Shown here piece after piece: positions 32,013-45,100 of a stretch of 64,000 bases of DNA. Both the position numbers and the translations under genes were made by a program. Within the stretch, counting starts at the first letter, position 1. The number at the start of each line of letters is the position of its first letter. Source of the DNA: Pogonophryne albipinna (lineage: Eukaryota > Chordata > Actinopteri > Perciformes > Artedidraconidae). The notes under the pieces are model-generated. The model did not search any database and was not told where the DNA came from. It saw nothing but the letters and a program-made list of their open reading frames with translations. Location of the stretch: positions 331,382 to 395,381 of the forward strand of contig JAPTMU010000108.1 of NCBI GenBank assembly GCA_028583405.1, given 5' to 3'.

Positions 32013-35000
32013 ATGTCTGCTCACTAGGGCTCATCACAAGCTGCACGTCTGCTCACTAGGGCTCATCACAGGCTGCATGTCTGCTCACTAGGGCTCATCA
32101 CCAGCTGCATGTCTGCTCACTAGGGCTCATCACCAGCTGCATGTATGCTCACTAGGGCTCATCACAGGCTGCATGTCTGCTCACTAGGGCTCATCACAAG
32201 CTGCATGTCTGCTCACTAGGGCTCATCACAGGCTGCATGTCTGCTCACTAGGGCTCATCACAAGCTGCATGTCTGCTCACGAGGGCTCATCACAGGCTGC
32301 ATGTCTGCTCACTAGGGCTCATCACAAGCTTCATGTGTGCTCAATAGGGCTCATCACAAGCTGCATGTCTGCTCACTAGGGCTGATCACAGGCTGCATGT
32401 CTGCTCACTAGGGCTCATCACAAGCTGCACGTCTGCTCACTAGGGCTCATCACAGGCTGCATGTCTGCTCACTAGGGCTCATCACCAGCTGCATGTCTGC
32501 TCACTAGGGCTCATCACCAGCTGCATGTCTGCTCACTAGGGCTCATCACAGGCTGCATGTCTGCTCACTAGGGCTCATCACAAGCTGCATGTCTGCTCAC
32601 TAGGGCTCATCACAGGCTGCATGTCTGCTCACTAGGGCTCATCACAAGCTGCATGTCTGCTCACGAGGGCTCATCACAGGCTGCATGTCTGCTCACTAGG
32701 GCTCATCACAAGCTTCATGTGTGCTCAATAGGGCTCATCACAAGCTGCATGTCTGCTCACTAGGGCTGATCACAGGCTGCATGTCTGCTCACTAGGGCTC
32801 ATCACAAGCTGCACGTCTGCTCACTAGGGCTCATCACAGGCTGCATGTCTGCTCACTAGGGCTCATCACCAGCTGCATGTCTGCTCACTAGGGCTCATCA
32901 CCAGCTGCATGTCTGCTCACTAGGGCTCATCACAGGCTGCATGTCTGCTCACTAGGGCTCATCACAAGCTGCATGTCTGCTCACTAGGGCTCATCACAGG
33001 CTGCATGTCTGCTCACTAGGGCTCATCACAAGCTGCATGTCTGCTCACGAGGGCTCATCACAGGCTGCATGTCTGCTCACTAGGGCTCATCACAAGCTTC
33101 ATGTGTGCTCAATAGGGCTCATCACAAGCTGCATGTCTGCTCACTAGGGCTGATCACAGGCTGCATGTCTGCTCACTAGGGCTCATCACAAGCTGCACGT
33201 CTGCTCACTAGGGCTCATCACAGGCTGCATGTCTGCTCACTAGGGCTCATCACAAGCTGCATGTGTGCTCACTAGGGCTCATCACAAGCTGCATGTCTGC
33301 TCACTAGGGCTGATCATAAGCTGCATGTGTGCTCACTAGGGCTCATCACAGACTGCATGTCTGCTCACTAGGGCTCATCACAAGCTGCATGTCTGCTCAC
33401 TAGGGCTCATCACAAGCTGCATGTGTGCTCACTAGGGCTCATCACAAGCTGCATGTCTGCTCACTAGGGCTCATCACAAGCTGCATGTCTGCTCACTAGG
33501 GCTGCTCACAAGCTGCATGTCTGCTCACTAGGGCTGCTCACAAGCTGCATGTCTGCTCACTAGGGCTCATCACAAGCTGCATGTCTGCTCACTAGGGCTC
33601 ATCACAAGCTGCATGTCTGCTCACTAGGGCTCATCACAAGCTGCATGTCCGCTCACTAGGGCTCATCACAAGCTGCATGTCTGCTCACTAGGGCTCATCA
33701 CAGGCTGCATGTCTGCTCACTATCACAAGCTGCATGTCTGCTTACAAGGGCTCATCACAAGCTGCATGTCTGCTCACTAGGGCTCATCACAAGCTGCATG
33801 TCTGCTCACTAGGGCTCATCACAAGCTGCATGTCTGCTCACTAGGGCTCATCACAAGCTGCATGTCTGCTCACTAGGGCTCATCACAATCTGCTTGTCTG
33901 CTCACTAGGGCTCATCACAAGCTGCATGTCTGCTCACTAGGGCTCAACACAGGCTGCATGTCTGCTCACTATCACAAGCTGCATGTCTGCTTACTAGGGC
34001 TCATCACAAGCTGCATGTCTGCTCACTAGGGCTCATCACAAGCTGCATGTCTGCTCACTAGGGCTCATCACAAGATGCATGTCTGCTCACTAGGGCTCAT
34101 CACAGGCTGCATGTCTGCTCACTAGGGCTCATCACAAGCTGCATGTCTGCTCACTAGGGCTCATCACAAGCTGCATGTCTGATCACTAGGGCTCATCACA
34201 AGCTGCATGTCTGATCACTAGGGCTCATCACAGGCTGCATGTCTGCTCACTAGGGCTGATCACAAGCTGCATGTCTGCTCACTAGGGCTCATCACAAGCT
34301 GCACGTCTGCTCACTAGGGCTCATCACAGGCTGCATGTCTGCTCACTAGGGCTCATCACCAGCTGCATGTCTGCTCACTAGGGCTCATCACCAGCTGCAT
34401 GTCTGCTCACTAGGGCTCATCACAGGCTGCATGTCTGCTCACTAGGGCTCATCACAAGCTGCATGTCTGCTCACTAGGGCTCATCACAGGCTGCATGTCT
34501 GCTCACTAGGGCTCATCACAAGCTGCATGTCTGCTCACGAGGGCTCATCACAGGCTGCATGTCTGCTCACTAGGGCTCATCACAAGCTTCATGTGTGCTC
34601 AATAGGGCTCATCACAAGCTGCATGTCTGCTCACTAGGGCTGATCACAGGCTGCATGTCTGCTCACTAGGGCTCATCACAAGCTGCACGTCTGCTCACTA
34701 GGGCTCATCACAGGCTGCATGTCTGCTCACTAGGGCTCATCACAAGCTGCATGTGTGCTCACTAGGGCTCATCACAAGCTGCATGTCTGCTCACTAGGGC
34801 TGATCATAAGCTGCATGTGTGCTCACTAGGGCTCATCACAGACTGCATGTCTGCTCACTAGGGCTCATCACAAGCTGCATGTCTGCTCACTAGGGCTCAT
34901 CACAAGCTGCATGTGTGCTCACTAGGGCTCATCACAAGCTGCATGTCTGCTCACTAGGGCTCATCACAAGCTGCATGTCTGCTCACTAGGGCTGCTCACA

Positions 35001-37124
35001 AGCTGCATGTCTGCTCACTAGGGCTGCTCACAAGCTGCATGTCTGCTCACTAGGGCTCATCACAAGCTGCATGTCTGCTCACTAGGGCTCATCACAAGCT
35101 GCATGTCTGCTCACTAGGGCTCATCACAAGCTGCATGTCCGCTCACTAGGGCTCATCACAAGCTGCATGTCTGCTCACTAGGGCTCATCACAGGCTGCAT
35201 GTCTGCTCACTATCACAAGCTGCATGTCTGCTTACAAGGGCTCATCACAAGCTGCATGTCTGCTCACTAGGGCTCATCACAAGCTGCATGTCTGCTCACT
35301 AGGGCTCATCACAAGCTGCATGTCTGCTCACTAGGGCTCATCACAAGATGCTTGTCTGCTCACTAGGGCTCATCACAGGCTGCATGTCTGCTCACTATCA
35401 CAAGCTGCATGTCTGCTTACAAGGGCTCATCACAAGCTGCATGTCTGCTCACTAGGGCTCATCACAAGCTGCATGTCTGCTCACTAGGGCTCATCACAGG
35501 CTGCATGTCTGCTCACTAGGGCTGATCACAAGCTGCATGTCTGCTCACTAGGGCTCATCACAAGCTGCATGTGTGCTCACTAGGGCTCATCACAAGATGC
35601 ATGTCTGCTCACTAGGGCTCATCACAAGCTGCATGTCTGCTCACTAGGGCTCATCACAAGCTGCATGTGTGCTCACTAGGGCTCATCACAAGCTGCATGT
35701 CTGCTCACTAGGGCTCATCACAGGCTGCATGTCTGCTCACTAGGGCTCATCACAGGCTGCATGTCTGCTCACTAGGGCTCATCACAAGCTGCATGTCTGC
35801 TCACTAGGGCTGATCACAAGCTGCATGTCTGCTCACTAGGGCTGATCACAAGCTGCATGTCTGCTCACTAGGGCTGATCACAAGCTGCATGTCTGCTCAC
35901 TAGGGCTCATCACAAGCTGCATGTCTGCTCACTAGGGCTCATCACAAGCTGCATGTCTGCTCACTAGGGCTCATCACAAGCTGCATGTCTGCTCACTAGG
36001 GCTCATCACAATCTGCTTGTCTGCTCACTAGGGCTCATCACAAGCTGCATGTCTGCTCACTAGGGCTCAACACAGGCTGCATGTCTGCTCACTATCACAA
36101 GCTGCATGTCTGCTTACTAGGGCTCATCACAAGCTGCATGTCTGCTCACTAGGGCTCATCACAAGCTGCATGTCTGCTCACTAGGGCTCATCACAAGATG
36201 CATGTCTGCTCACTAGGGCTCATCACAGGCTGCATGTCTGCTCACTAGGGCTCATCACAAGCTGCATGTCTGCTCACTAGGGCTCATCACAAGCTGCATG
36301 TCTGATCACTAGGGCTCATCACAAGCTGCATGTCTGATCACTAGGGCTCATCACAGGCTGCATGTCTGCTCACTAGGGCTGATCACAAGCTGCATGTCTG
36401 CTCACTAGGGCTCATCACAAGCTGCATGTGTGCTCACTAGGGCTCATCACAAGCTGCATGTGTGCTCACTAGGGCTCATCACAAGCTGCATGTCTGCTCA
36501 CTAGGGCTCATCACAAGCTGCATGTCTGCTCACTAGGGCTCATCACAAGCTGCATGTGTGCTCACTAGGGCTCATCACAAGCTGCATGTCTGCTCACTAG
36601 GGCTCATCACAAGCTGCATGTCTGCTCACTAGTGCTCATCACAAGCTGCATGTTTGCTCACTAGGGCTCTTCACAAGCTGCATGTCTGCTCACTAGGGTT
36701 CATCACAGGCTGCATGTCTGCTCACTATCACAAGCTGCATGTCTGCTTACTAGGGCTCATCACAAGCTGCATGTCTGCTCACTAGGGCTCATCACAAGCT
36801 GCATGTCTGCTCACTAGGGCTCATCACAAGCTGCATGTCTGCTCACTAGGGCTCATCACAGGCTGCATGTCTGCTCACTAGGGCTGATCACAAGCTGCAT
36901 GTCTGCTCACTAGGGCTCATCACAAGCTGCATGTGTGCTCACTAGGGCTCATCACAAGCTGCATGTCTGCTCACTAGGGCTCATCACAAGCTGCATGTCT
37001 GCTCACTAGGGCTCATCACAAGCTGCATGTCTGCTCACTAGGGCTCATCACAAGCTGCATGTCTGCTCACTAGGGCTCATCACAAGCTGCATGTGTGCTC
37101 ACTAGGGCTCATCACAAGCTGCAT
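32013..37124. repeat. 5.1-kb array of a 32-bp unit with higher-order structure
   Basis: About 160 copies of GCTGCATGTCTGCTCACTAG followed by GGCTCATCACAA. Variants define larger blocks: CACGTCTG units recur every 384 bp (12 units) from 32038; TGATCATAAG recurs 1490 bp apart (33311 and 34801); GGCTCAACAC recurs 2123 bp apart (33941 and 36064). No frame is open through it. Confidence 0.97.
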
Positions 37125-37665
37125 TCCAATGAAGGACACTTGGCTGCAAGTGGAAGCTGACAGATGGTCCGTTAGATCTGGGGACAGAGAGGATCCTTGC
37201 ATCGTTTGATTGGAGAAGAGATTATTACTACGTCAGCTGACAGCAGACCTGCATGAGACTGGGATGCATTAAGTATTGAAGAAGTATGTAAATGAGTTAC
37301 TCTGCAGGTTTAGGGACAAACAGGTGCTTTCAGAAGTCACAGTTCTTCGTCTCGTGATGCTCCGGACGAGAGAACAACAACGTGTTCTGCATTCAAGGAA
37401 ACACCCGAGAGTTCACTGATCAGGATTCAACACCTCTGTTTCCATGGAGACCAGATTGAGGCGTTGGAAATGTGGGAGTACGATCATGTGGAAAAGTAAA
37501 CAAACAAGACTCAGCGAGGATGGACAGTAACAGCTGATTCATGTCAACACATGTAAATCCTCCTAAACGCAGACACATTTTGGCGATATTTAAAATACTG
37601 AGGGTGTTTTCTTTTATTTCTCAAATGCACGTGAGCTCCTCACCCAGCCCCTGTTGGAGGACTGA
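37125..37665. other. No feature recognised
   Basis: Sequence of ordinary complexity between the 32-bp array and a SINE; no frame, splice or RNA signal that I can support. Confidence 0.5.
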
Positions 37666-37862
37666 AAGCTACATCACATCACTTGTTAGATGCTTTTATC
37701 CAAAGTGACTCACATACTCGATACTGAGGACAATCCCCACAGGAGCACTTTGGGGTGAAGTGTCTCAGGGACACAACGACATGCTGACTGCAGCGGGGTT
37801 TGAACCTGCTATCCTCTGATCAGCGCACTAACCAGCACACTACCCCACTGAGCCACAGCCTC
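37666..37862 (-). mobile_element. tRNA-derived SINE
   Basis: On the - strand the head reads TGTGGCTCAGTGGGGTAGTG (A-box-like) and later GGTTCAAACCC (B box), and the far end is the inverse of GATGCTTTTATCCAAAGTGA, the conserved SINE tail. The order head to tail places its 5' end at about 37858. It is a SINE, not a functional tRNA gene. Confidence 0.72.
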
Positions 37863-38138
37863 CATCTATTGTCTGTTAAAGCACCGAGGAAAGACTCAGG
37901 AGGAAATATAAAGAGACTGAATTCATGCCTTCTTTCAGAGCAGTGGGAATAACTCACGGAGCTGATGTCACTAACTGTGTGTTTGTGTAGCGTGACATAA
38001 CGCCTCATTAGCATATGTAAACATCATCCGTCAGACATCTTGTAATGTGAAAGATCATGGTGTTAATGTCAGTAATGAGGAGGGGAAGTTTCAAGTTGCT
38101 CAAGATGTTTCGGAGTGTGTTTTGATCTGTGTTTTTAT

Positions 38139-38468
38139 ATCTGCACTGGAACAAAAGCTGCTCCAACAACAAGTTGAACAACAATGAAATCAAGCTGTTT
38201 CCACTTGAAGTCAGTCCAAAGATCTGCCAACAGAACAAGTGAACATCAGCTTGGTGAGATGTCTAGAAGTAAGAAGGGATGTTTAGATCAATCACATCTT
38301 GTAATCAGCAGGAGAACTCATTCTGAACTATGTCACCAGAATCAGGAGATGCTGTGTTTCAGAATAATCCTCAAAGGTTTCTGTGTTCTGATGTTAGCTG
38401 GTGATTTCCTAATAAAGTGTTTCCTCTGAGATACGACTCAAAGTGAGAGGTTTTCACTGAACAAGATG
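38139..38468 (+). repeat. Interspersed repeat copy A (inverted partner at 46540-46860)
   Basis: About 300 bp highly similar, in opposite orientation, to 46540-46860. Both contain AACAACAAGTTGAACA and end near CTAATAAAGTG, a polyadenylation-like word. The 81- and 78-codon frames share sequence only because the DNA does. Class unknown. Confidence 0.8.
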
Positions 38469-39877
38469 AAGTGTCGTGGCCCATTCTTGTGGGATATCTA
38501 AAAGCTGTGCCACGTCAACAGGGATCCGCTTCTTGACTCACACGTTAAAAACCATCCAAATAAAGCTCTGTAGGCGCTGATTTCTTTGCCTTCCTCGGCC
38601 GATTTATTTGCTTCCATATATTTAAACAAACAAAATGATCAGTGTAACGTGAGGTCAAAGACTGTTCCGATTCCCCGTTCATTGAGACCATTTCCTCCTC
38701 ACGCTCAGTCCCACCCCTTCCTTATATCACAGGTGGCTCGCAGTTAATCAACGTTTTCTCCCAATATTTAATTGGGTACTAGTACATAAATGGAAAGAAT
38801 ATATTAAGATCTAAATTAATAAGAAAATAATACACTCATTGTCAACACAGAAAATGGCTCTAACATTGTCTAAAAACAAGAGCCTCTGTCTCACTGCAGT
38901 GTTGCTCCTGGAGTTACCTTCTATCAGGAGAGACACATTCTGACTGGATACCAGACACAGGTACTGGGCAGGATCCAGAGCTTTTGTAGACTGCATCGTT
39001 CCCGAAGAGTTTATAGAGCGATTGCACCTGTAATATATTCACCTGTAGTTTCTCCTCTTAACACAAATCTAACTTTTAATGTAACAGCTGGATCCTGTTT
39101 CTATATATCCTTATTTTGGTGATGAAATATTGCATGAAGAGGAGAGGACGATGGTGAAGAGGATCTGCAGCAGAAACACCATTATTATTATTATCAGTGA
39201 AGGAACAGTGATGTCCCTCAGACCTCAGGGAGAGGGACACACAGAGAAACACACATTAAAACACGTTAACTCTACACACTGATATTTAGTGACTCGTTGC
39301 ATCAATGGGGGAAAAGAACAAGCTTCTAATTAACACTTTCAGTCCGTTAATTGAATCAAAAACGCTCGTCAAGTATCGTCCACGTTAATAAAGTTCTCTG
39401 TAAACCGACGGCTGGTTTGGCAAAATGTTTTTTCAGGAATAAAAGAGTGACGAGAGTTTTCCCTGAGACACGACTTGATGCTTTTAACAAAAAGTCTGTT
39501 TCTGAAGCGTCCGTCAAGATATCTGTCCTTAAATACAGAACAAACTGGATGCGTCACGTTGAGAATAACAGAAATACGACATGATTACACTGTTCCTCCC
39601 TCAGGACGATACAGAGCTGTAAGAGGTGTCGTTTTTCCGTGTTGGACCCTGAAGGCAGCATCTCCCTCGTTGCCTTTCACTAAAAACAATGGGTTTTTTC
39701 CATTTGATTTTAAACGTGAGCGGATTTAGCAACTAGCTAATTAACCAGTGGATCAATTAGAGGTAAGATAAGATTGACTTTATTGTATTTCACCAGGGAA
39801 CTTTTTATACCTCTCTGTTATTTGACTGAATCCACAGAGCTGTACATCTGTAGGGTTCGGGTGTACTTCTACTTTAA
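38469..39877. other. Intergenic downstream of foxo3, no gene recognised
   Basis: Only short frames; a small (ATT)n near 39182 and a GATAAGATTGACTTTATTG word near 39766 resembling the LINE tails at 43262 and 42950. No conserved exon seen. Confidence 0.5.
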
Positions 39878-41756
39878 AGGTCACCTATTATGCAAAACCC
39901 TCTTCTTCGTCTCTTCTACATCAACATGTGTCCCCTCTTCTTCACGTCTCTTCTACATCAACATGTGTCCCCTCTTCTTCACGTCTCTTCTACATCAACA
40001 TGTGTCCCCTCTTCTTCATGTCTCTTCTACATCAACACGTGTCCCCTCTTCTTCACGTCTCTTCTACATCAACATGTGTCCCCTCTTCTTCATGTCTCTT
40101 CTACATCAACATGTGTCCCCTCTTCTTCATGTCTCTTCTACATCAACATGTGTCCCCTCTTCTTCATGTCTCTTCTACATCAACACGTGTCCCCTCTTCT
40201 TCACGTCTCTTCTACATCAACATGTGTCCCCTCTTCTTCATGTCTCTTCTACATCAACATGTGTCCCCTCTTCTTCATGTCTCTTCTACATCAACATGTG
40301 TCCCCTCTTCTTCATGTCTCTTCTACATCAACATGTGTCCCCTCTTCTTCATGTCTCTTCTACATCAACATGTGTCCCCTCTTCTTCATGTCTCCTCTAC
40401 ATCAACATGTGTCCCCTCTTCTTCATGTCTCTTCTACATCAACATGTGTCCCCTCTTCTCCATGTCTCTTCTACATCAACATGTGTCCCCTCTTCTTCAT
40501 GTCTCTTCTACATCAACATGTGTCCCCTCTTCTTCATGTCTCTTCTACATCAACATGTGTCCCCTCTTCTCCATGTCTCTTCTACATCAACATGTGTCCC
40601 CTCTTCTTCATGTCTCTTCTACATCAACATGTGTCCCCTCTTCTTCATGTCTCTTCTACATCAACATGTGTACCCTCTTCTCCATCAACATGTGCCCCCT
40701 CTTCTCCATGTCTCTTCTACATCAACATGTGTCCCCTCTTCTTCATGTCTCTTCTACATCAACATGTGTCCCCTCTTCTTCATGTCTCTTCTACATCAAC
40801 ATGTGTCCCCTCTTCTTCATGTCTCTTCTACATCAACATGTGCCCCCTCTTCTTCATGTCTCTTCTACATCAACATGTGTCCCCTCTTCTTCATGTCTCT
40901 TCTACATCAACATGTGTCCCCTCTTCTTCATGTCTCTTCTACATCAACATGTGTCCCCTCTTCTTCATGTCTCTTCTACATCAACATGTGTCCCCTCTTC
41001 TCCATGTCTCTTCTACATCAACATGTGTCCCCTCTTCTTCATGTCTCTTCTACATCAACATGTGTCCCCTCTTCTTCATGTCTCTTCTACATCAACATGT
41101 GTCCCCTCTTCTTCATGTCTCTTCTACATCAACATGTGTCCCCTCTTCTCCATGTCTCTTCTACATCAACATGTGTCCCCTCTTCTTCATGTCTCTTCTA
41201 CATCAACATGTGTCCCCTCTTCTTCATGTCTCTTCTTCATCAACATGTGTCCCCTCTTCCTCATGTCTCTTCTACATCAACATGTGTCCCCTCTTCTTCA
41301 TGTCTCTTCTACATCAACATGTGTCCCCTCTGTGGAAAGAGACTCTGAAAGTTTCAGGAACAAAGATTCTCTCTCTTTTTGATCCATTTCTATAAAAACC
41401 TGTCTGAAAATGAGCTGATCAGATTTTGGCCACTTGATGATGTCATAACGATGTTTTGTCTTGTGTAACCATTAGCCAATCAGCAACCAAGGTAACCCCC
41501 CCCCCCCCTTATCACCTGAATGTCCTCCTAGAGCTCCATTGAGTTCTTTGTAACCAAATGTCTCTCAGAGGGGCGTGAGGAGGGGCTCCTTATTTTCATC
41601 TAAAGTAACAGACAGAGAATCAGCACTTTGGAAACAGGGCTGAAACAGAGGGGATTATGGGTAATGCTGCAATGATCTGTTTGGTGTTTCAGCCAATCAG
41701 AGGCATATATTTGAGACCTATGAGATACTGATGATAAACAGGATAATAGGTGAACT
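39878..41756. mobile_element. TTAA-flanked MITE with 37-bp minisatellite (copy 2)
   Basis: TTAA at 39874-39877 and 41757-41760. It starts AGGTCACCTATTATGCAAAA and ends with the inverse of AGTTCACCTATTATCCTG. Internal words (GAGGCGTGAGG..., AACAGGGCTGAAAC) resemble the other copies. Its right end lies 62 bp from the foxo3 stop codon, so it probably forms part of, or truncates, the foxo3 3' UTR. Confidence 0.8.
39899..41330. repeat. 37-bp minisatellite, about 39 copies
   Basis: Unit CTTCTACATCAACATGTGTC plus CCCTCTTCTTCATGTCT. As 37 is not a multiple of three, each frame cycles through all phases, and all three + strand frames are open for about 480-520 codons. No evidence of translation. Confidence 0.96.
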
Positions 41757-41821
41757 TTAAATCTTGCATTTACCAGGTTTTTTGGGAAGTTTTATGGAGA
41801 GTTTTTTCGTCCCTCAGAACA

Positions 41822-42118
41822 CTAACTAACGGCGGCGAGGCGCGAGTCGAAGCTGAGGTCCAGACAGTCTGCATCCATCAGCTCGTTGCGGATAATAGCG
41901 TCCAAATCGCACTCCAACCCTCCGTTAAACACGTCCAGATCCAGGTCTGAGGTCAGCTTAACGGGAGGCTTCGGGACCGGTTTGGCGTCGTTTTCCTCGG
42001 GGTCTTTTATGTGCAGAATCGTGGCGTTTCGGCGTGAATTCTGCAGCGCGATGGCAGCGGCTCCGACCTGAGACATCAGAGGGTCGGACTGAGTCAGGAG
42101 GTCGTGGCTCTGAAGGTC
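41822..42118 (-). CDS. foxo3: foxo3 exon 4: activation domain and stop
   Basis: Acceptor TTTGTTTCAG|GACCTT; stop at 41822-41824. Encodes [21 protein letters not shown], then [14 protein letters not shown] and [13 protein letters not shown], the conserved C-terminal transactivation block. The central disordered region between these is much shorter than in other FOXO3 proteins, and the protein ends soon after (RLAAVS). Confidence 0.87.
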   Translation of the reverse strand, partial: DLQSHDLLTQSDPLMSQVGAAAIALQNSRRNATILHIKDPEENDAKPVPKPPVKLTSDLDLDVFNGGLECDLDAIIRNELMDADCLDLSFDSRLAAVS

Positions 42119-45100
42119 CTGAAACAAAAACAAGAAAGTGTCAATAAATCACTCCATTTCCCCCATTCACACTATCTCTTATGAAAAGGCATTAACTTCT
42201 CTCTTCTCATAAGTCTTTCCTACCAGGGTATAAAGAGCCTGAGCGTTGCAGACCGAAGAGAACCAGGTCTGTTTGTTCTCCTGGATCGTCTGCATGGGGG
42301 CCGTCCTCAGGGCGATGCACGGAGGCGTGAAGAGGCCGAGGGTGGAGGGTCTACTTTCTGCGCCGCTGAAGCTGAAAACTGAGCTCGAATCGCCCTCTTC
42401 TTCCTCGTTTGGCTGCCGCGCCGCCACGTTGTCCAGCAGGTTTTCTGACACCATGTCGTTCAGGTTAAGTTCTGAGAGGGTGGAGGGAGCGATGCTGCTG
42501 GAGGAGGAGGAGAACAACATGGGGGACAGAGGAGAGTTCGTACCCTCCTCCAAACCCTCGTCTAGCTCCAGGTTGGCGAGAATTGGCGACAAACGTCCGC
42601 TGAGCGTTGAGGCGTTTGAGTTTGTTCGAGAGCGGAAATCGGTCCAAGCATCAAGTTCTTCGCTGCTTCGGGAGGCGGGACTTCCTGTCCACTTCGAGAG
42701 GAAGTTACTCTCGGATCCAACTTCCTGCAGAGACACCTGAAGGCACACAATGTACACAAGATCTGTCAAAGTCAATTCACTTTATTGCCAATCTTTCAGT
42801 TTGTGTGTATTTCTTTTTTTTACCTAACTTAACTTTTTAATGCTATTTTATTTCTATTTCAGAAATATTTTGGATTATTTCTTTCTTATATTTCTCTTAT
42901 GTACATTGCCTTATTTTTTATGCTGCTGCAACGCAAACATTTCCCAAATTGGGATCAATAAAGTACCTACCTACCTACCTACCTCCCTACCTACCTACCT
43001 ACCTACCTACCTCCCTACCTACCTACCTACCTACCTACCTCCCTCCCTCCCTCCCTACCTCCCTCCCTACCTACCTACCTACCTACCTACCTACAGACAG
43101 AGAGATCGAAATACCGTTTCCCACAATCCCAAATTATTACCGAATTTTATTCTAGAGACATTTTCCTTCCATCATTATGGTTTGAATGTTTATCTTACTA
43201 ATATAAGGATGACACCTGCGCTGTCGGGTATGACGTGCATGTCTTTATAAGAGAGAGAGATAAGATAAGAAGCACTTTATTGATCCAGATGTGGGACATG
43301 TTTGTGTTGCAGCAGCATAAAAAGACAAGGCATTGCACAATAAAAATTTAAAGACAAAAAAGGAGAAAATATATGTTAACAATAACAAGATGTGTCTTTA
43401 TGCCTAAATATGGCAGGACAATGGGACACAGCTGATCGTGATTAGACGGGAGGCGGTATAGTCTTTTCACCGTGTTCTTTTTGTTCTATTTTGATACGGA
43501 GAACTCTTAGTTTCTTTCAAGCGAGGAAGTTTGTCTTCATGTTTGAATGCCGCCTGGATTTAATTAATACATTTGATTTGATTCAACGCTACACTACAAA
43601 AACTCTAAATCTTGCCCAGTATGTGTCTAATATCTCGTCAGATATGTCTCTCCATCAGAGGCTTGTCCTACGAAGCCGGATGTTCTCTTAGCGGCTAACT
43701 TCAGGAAGAACTCTGGGTTTCCGGTCCTACGACGCTGGTTCTCTTCTTAGCGGCTAGATCTCCATGGTAACTGATACTGAGCGGCTAGCCCAGGGGTGCG
43801 GGAAGGGGGGTGCTGGGGGCGCTGCAGCACCCCCTAGCGGCAGGCAGGCGGTGCTGCAGCGCCCCCTAGCGGCAGGCAGGCGGAGCTGCAGCGCCCCCTA
43901 GCGGCAGACAGGCGGTGCTGCAGCGCCCCCTAGCGGCAGGCAGGCGGTGCTGCAGCGCCCCCTAGCGGCAGGCAGGCGGTGCTGCAGCGCCCCCTAGCGG
44001 CAGGCAGGCGGTGCTGCAGCGCCCCCTAGCGGCAGGCAGGCGGTGCTGCAGCGCCCCCTAGCGGCAGGCAGGCGGTGCTGCAGCGCCCCCTAGCGGCAGG
44101 CAGGCGGTGCTGCAGCGCCCCCTAGCGGCAGGCAGGCGGAGCTGCAGCACCCCCTAGCGGCAGGCAGGCGGAGCTGCAGCGCCCCCTAGTGGCAGGCAGG
44201 CGGAGCTGCAGCACCCCCTAGCGGCAGGCAGGCGGTGCTGCAGCGCCCCCTAGCGGCAGGCAGGCGGCGCTGCAGCACCCCCTAGCGGCAGGCAGGCGGC
44301 GCTGCAGCGCCCCCTAGCGGCAGGCAGGCGGAGCTGCAGCGCCCCCTAGCGGCAGGCAGGTGGCGCTGCAGCGCCCCCTAGCGGCAGGCAGGCGGAGTTC
44401 CCCTGTCTGCACATTTATTTTACTTTTATTTTATATATATTTATTTCATTTCATTGTGCCTGAGATTATATTTAATATTATATATTATTATTTAAATGAT
44501 CATTTTAAACTATATAATAAATTATTTTGCTTCAGGGAAGAAAAATAAAAAAGATGTGGAAAAAAAGTAGTTATTTTCAGCAATAAGGCGAAACCTTCCC
44601 AAATGCTTGTGTCACTGCATCCTGGTCAAATATAAATATAATGTGTAATGTTTGTGTCTTTGACATTAGCGCTGCTACGCAGCCACCTGTGCCCTGTGCT
44701 ACGAAGCCAGTTCAACAGACCCTGGATATGTTTGAGTTATCTTAACTAACCCTAACAAACGAGATCTCGCTAAGCGGTCCTACGACGCTGGTTGTCACTG
44801 TCACTCCCCGATCCGTCCCCCTGCCCGGTCTGCAGTGCGCATGTGCGAGATGGTCCGCCATATTGGACAACTCCGGACGGCAACCCAAGAAGGACACTTG
44901 ACACAGTGGCTTTTAGCAAAGCTCAAAAAGAAAACGAGAGAGAGATGAGTTATTGTTATTACAACGTGACTTCACTATTATTTAACAACTCTTTGTATTG
45001 GGTTATTTTATTTGGGGTTCAGTACATTGTCAGAATAAGAGAGACATGGATTTAACTTCTGTTAGACAGCCATCATACTGAATACATATTTACTGTGAAT

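Noticed and set aside
32013..37124. CRISPR-like regular repeat spacing
   Set aside because: Units are contiguous with no unique spacers, and the genome is a vertebrate; it is a minisatellite.
37790..37862. Functional tRNA gene on the - strand
   Set aside because: A and B box words exist but the sequence runs into a SINE body and tail; the cloverleaf is degraded.
38184..38429. Conserved small protein shared with 46569-46805
   Set aside because: The two frames match only because the DNA is a repeated element; copy B has indels that change the end.
39774..41395. Three overlapping + strand frames of 484-524 codons
   Set aside because: All are translations of a 37-bp tandem repeat that is free of stops in every phase; no domain or conserved start.
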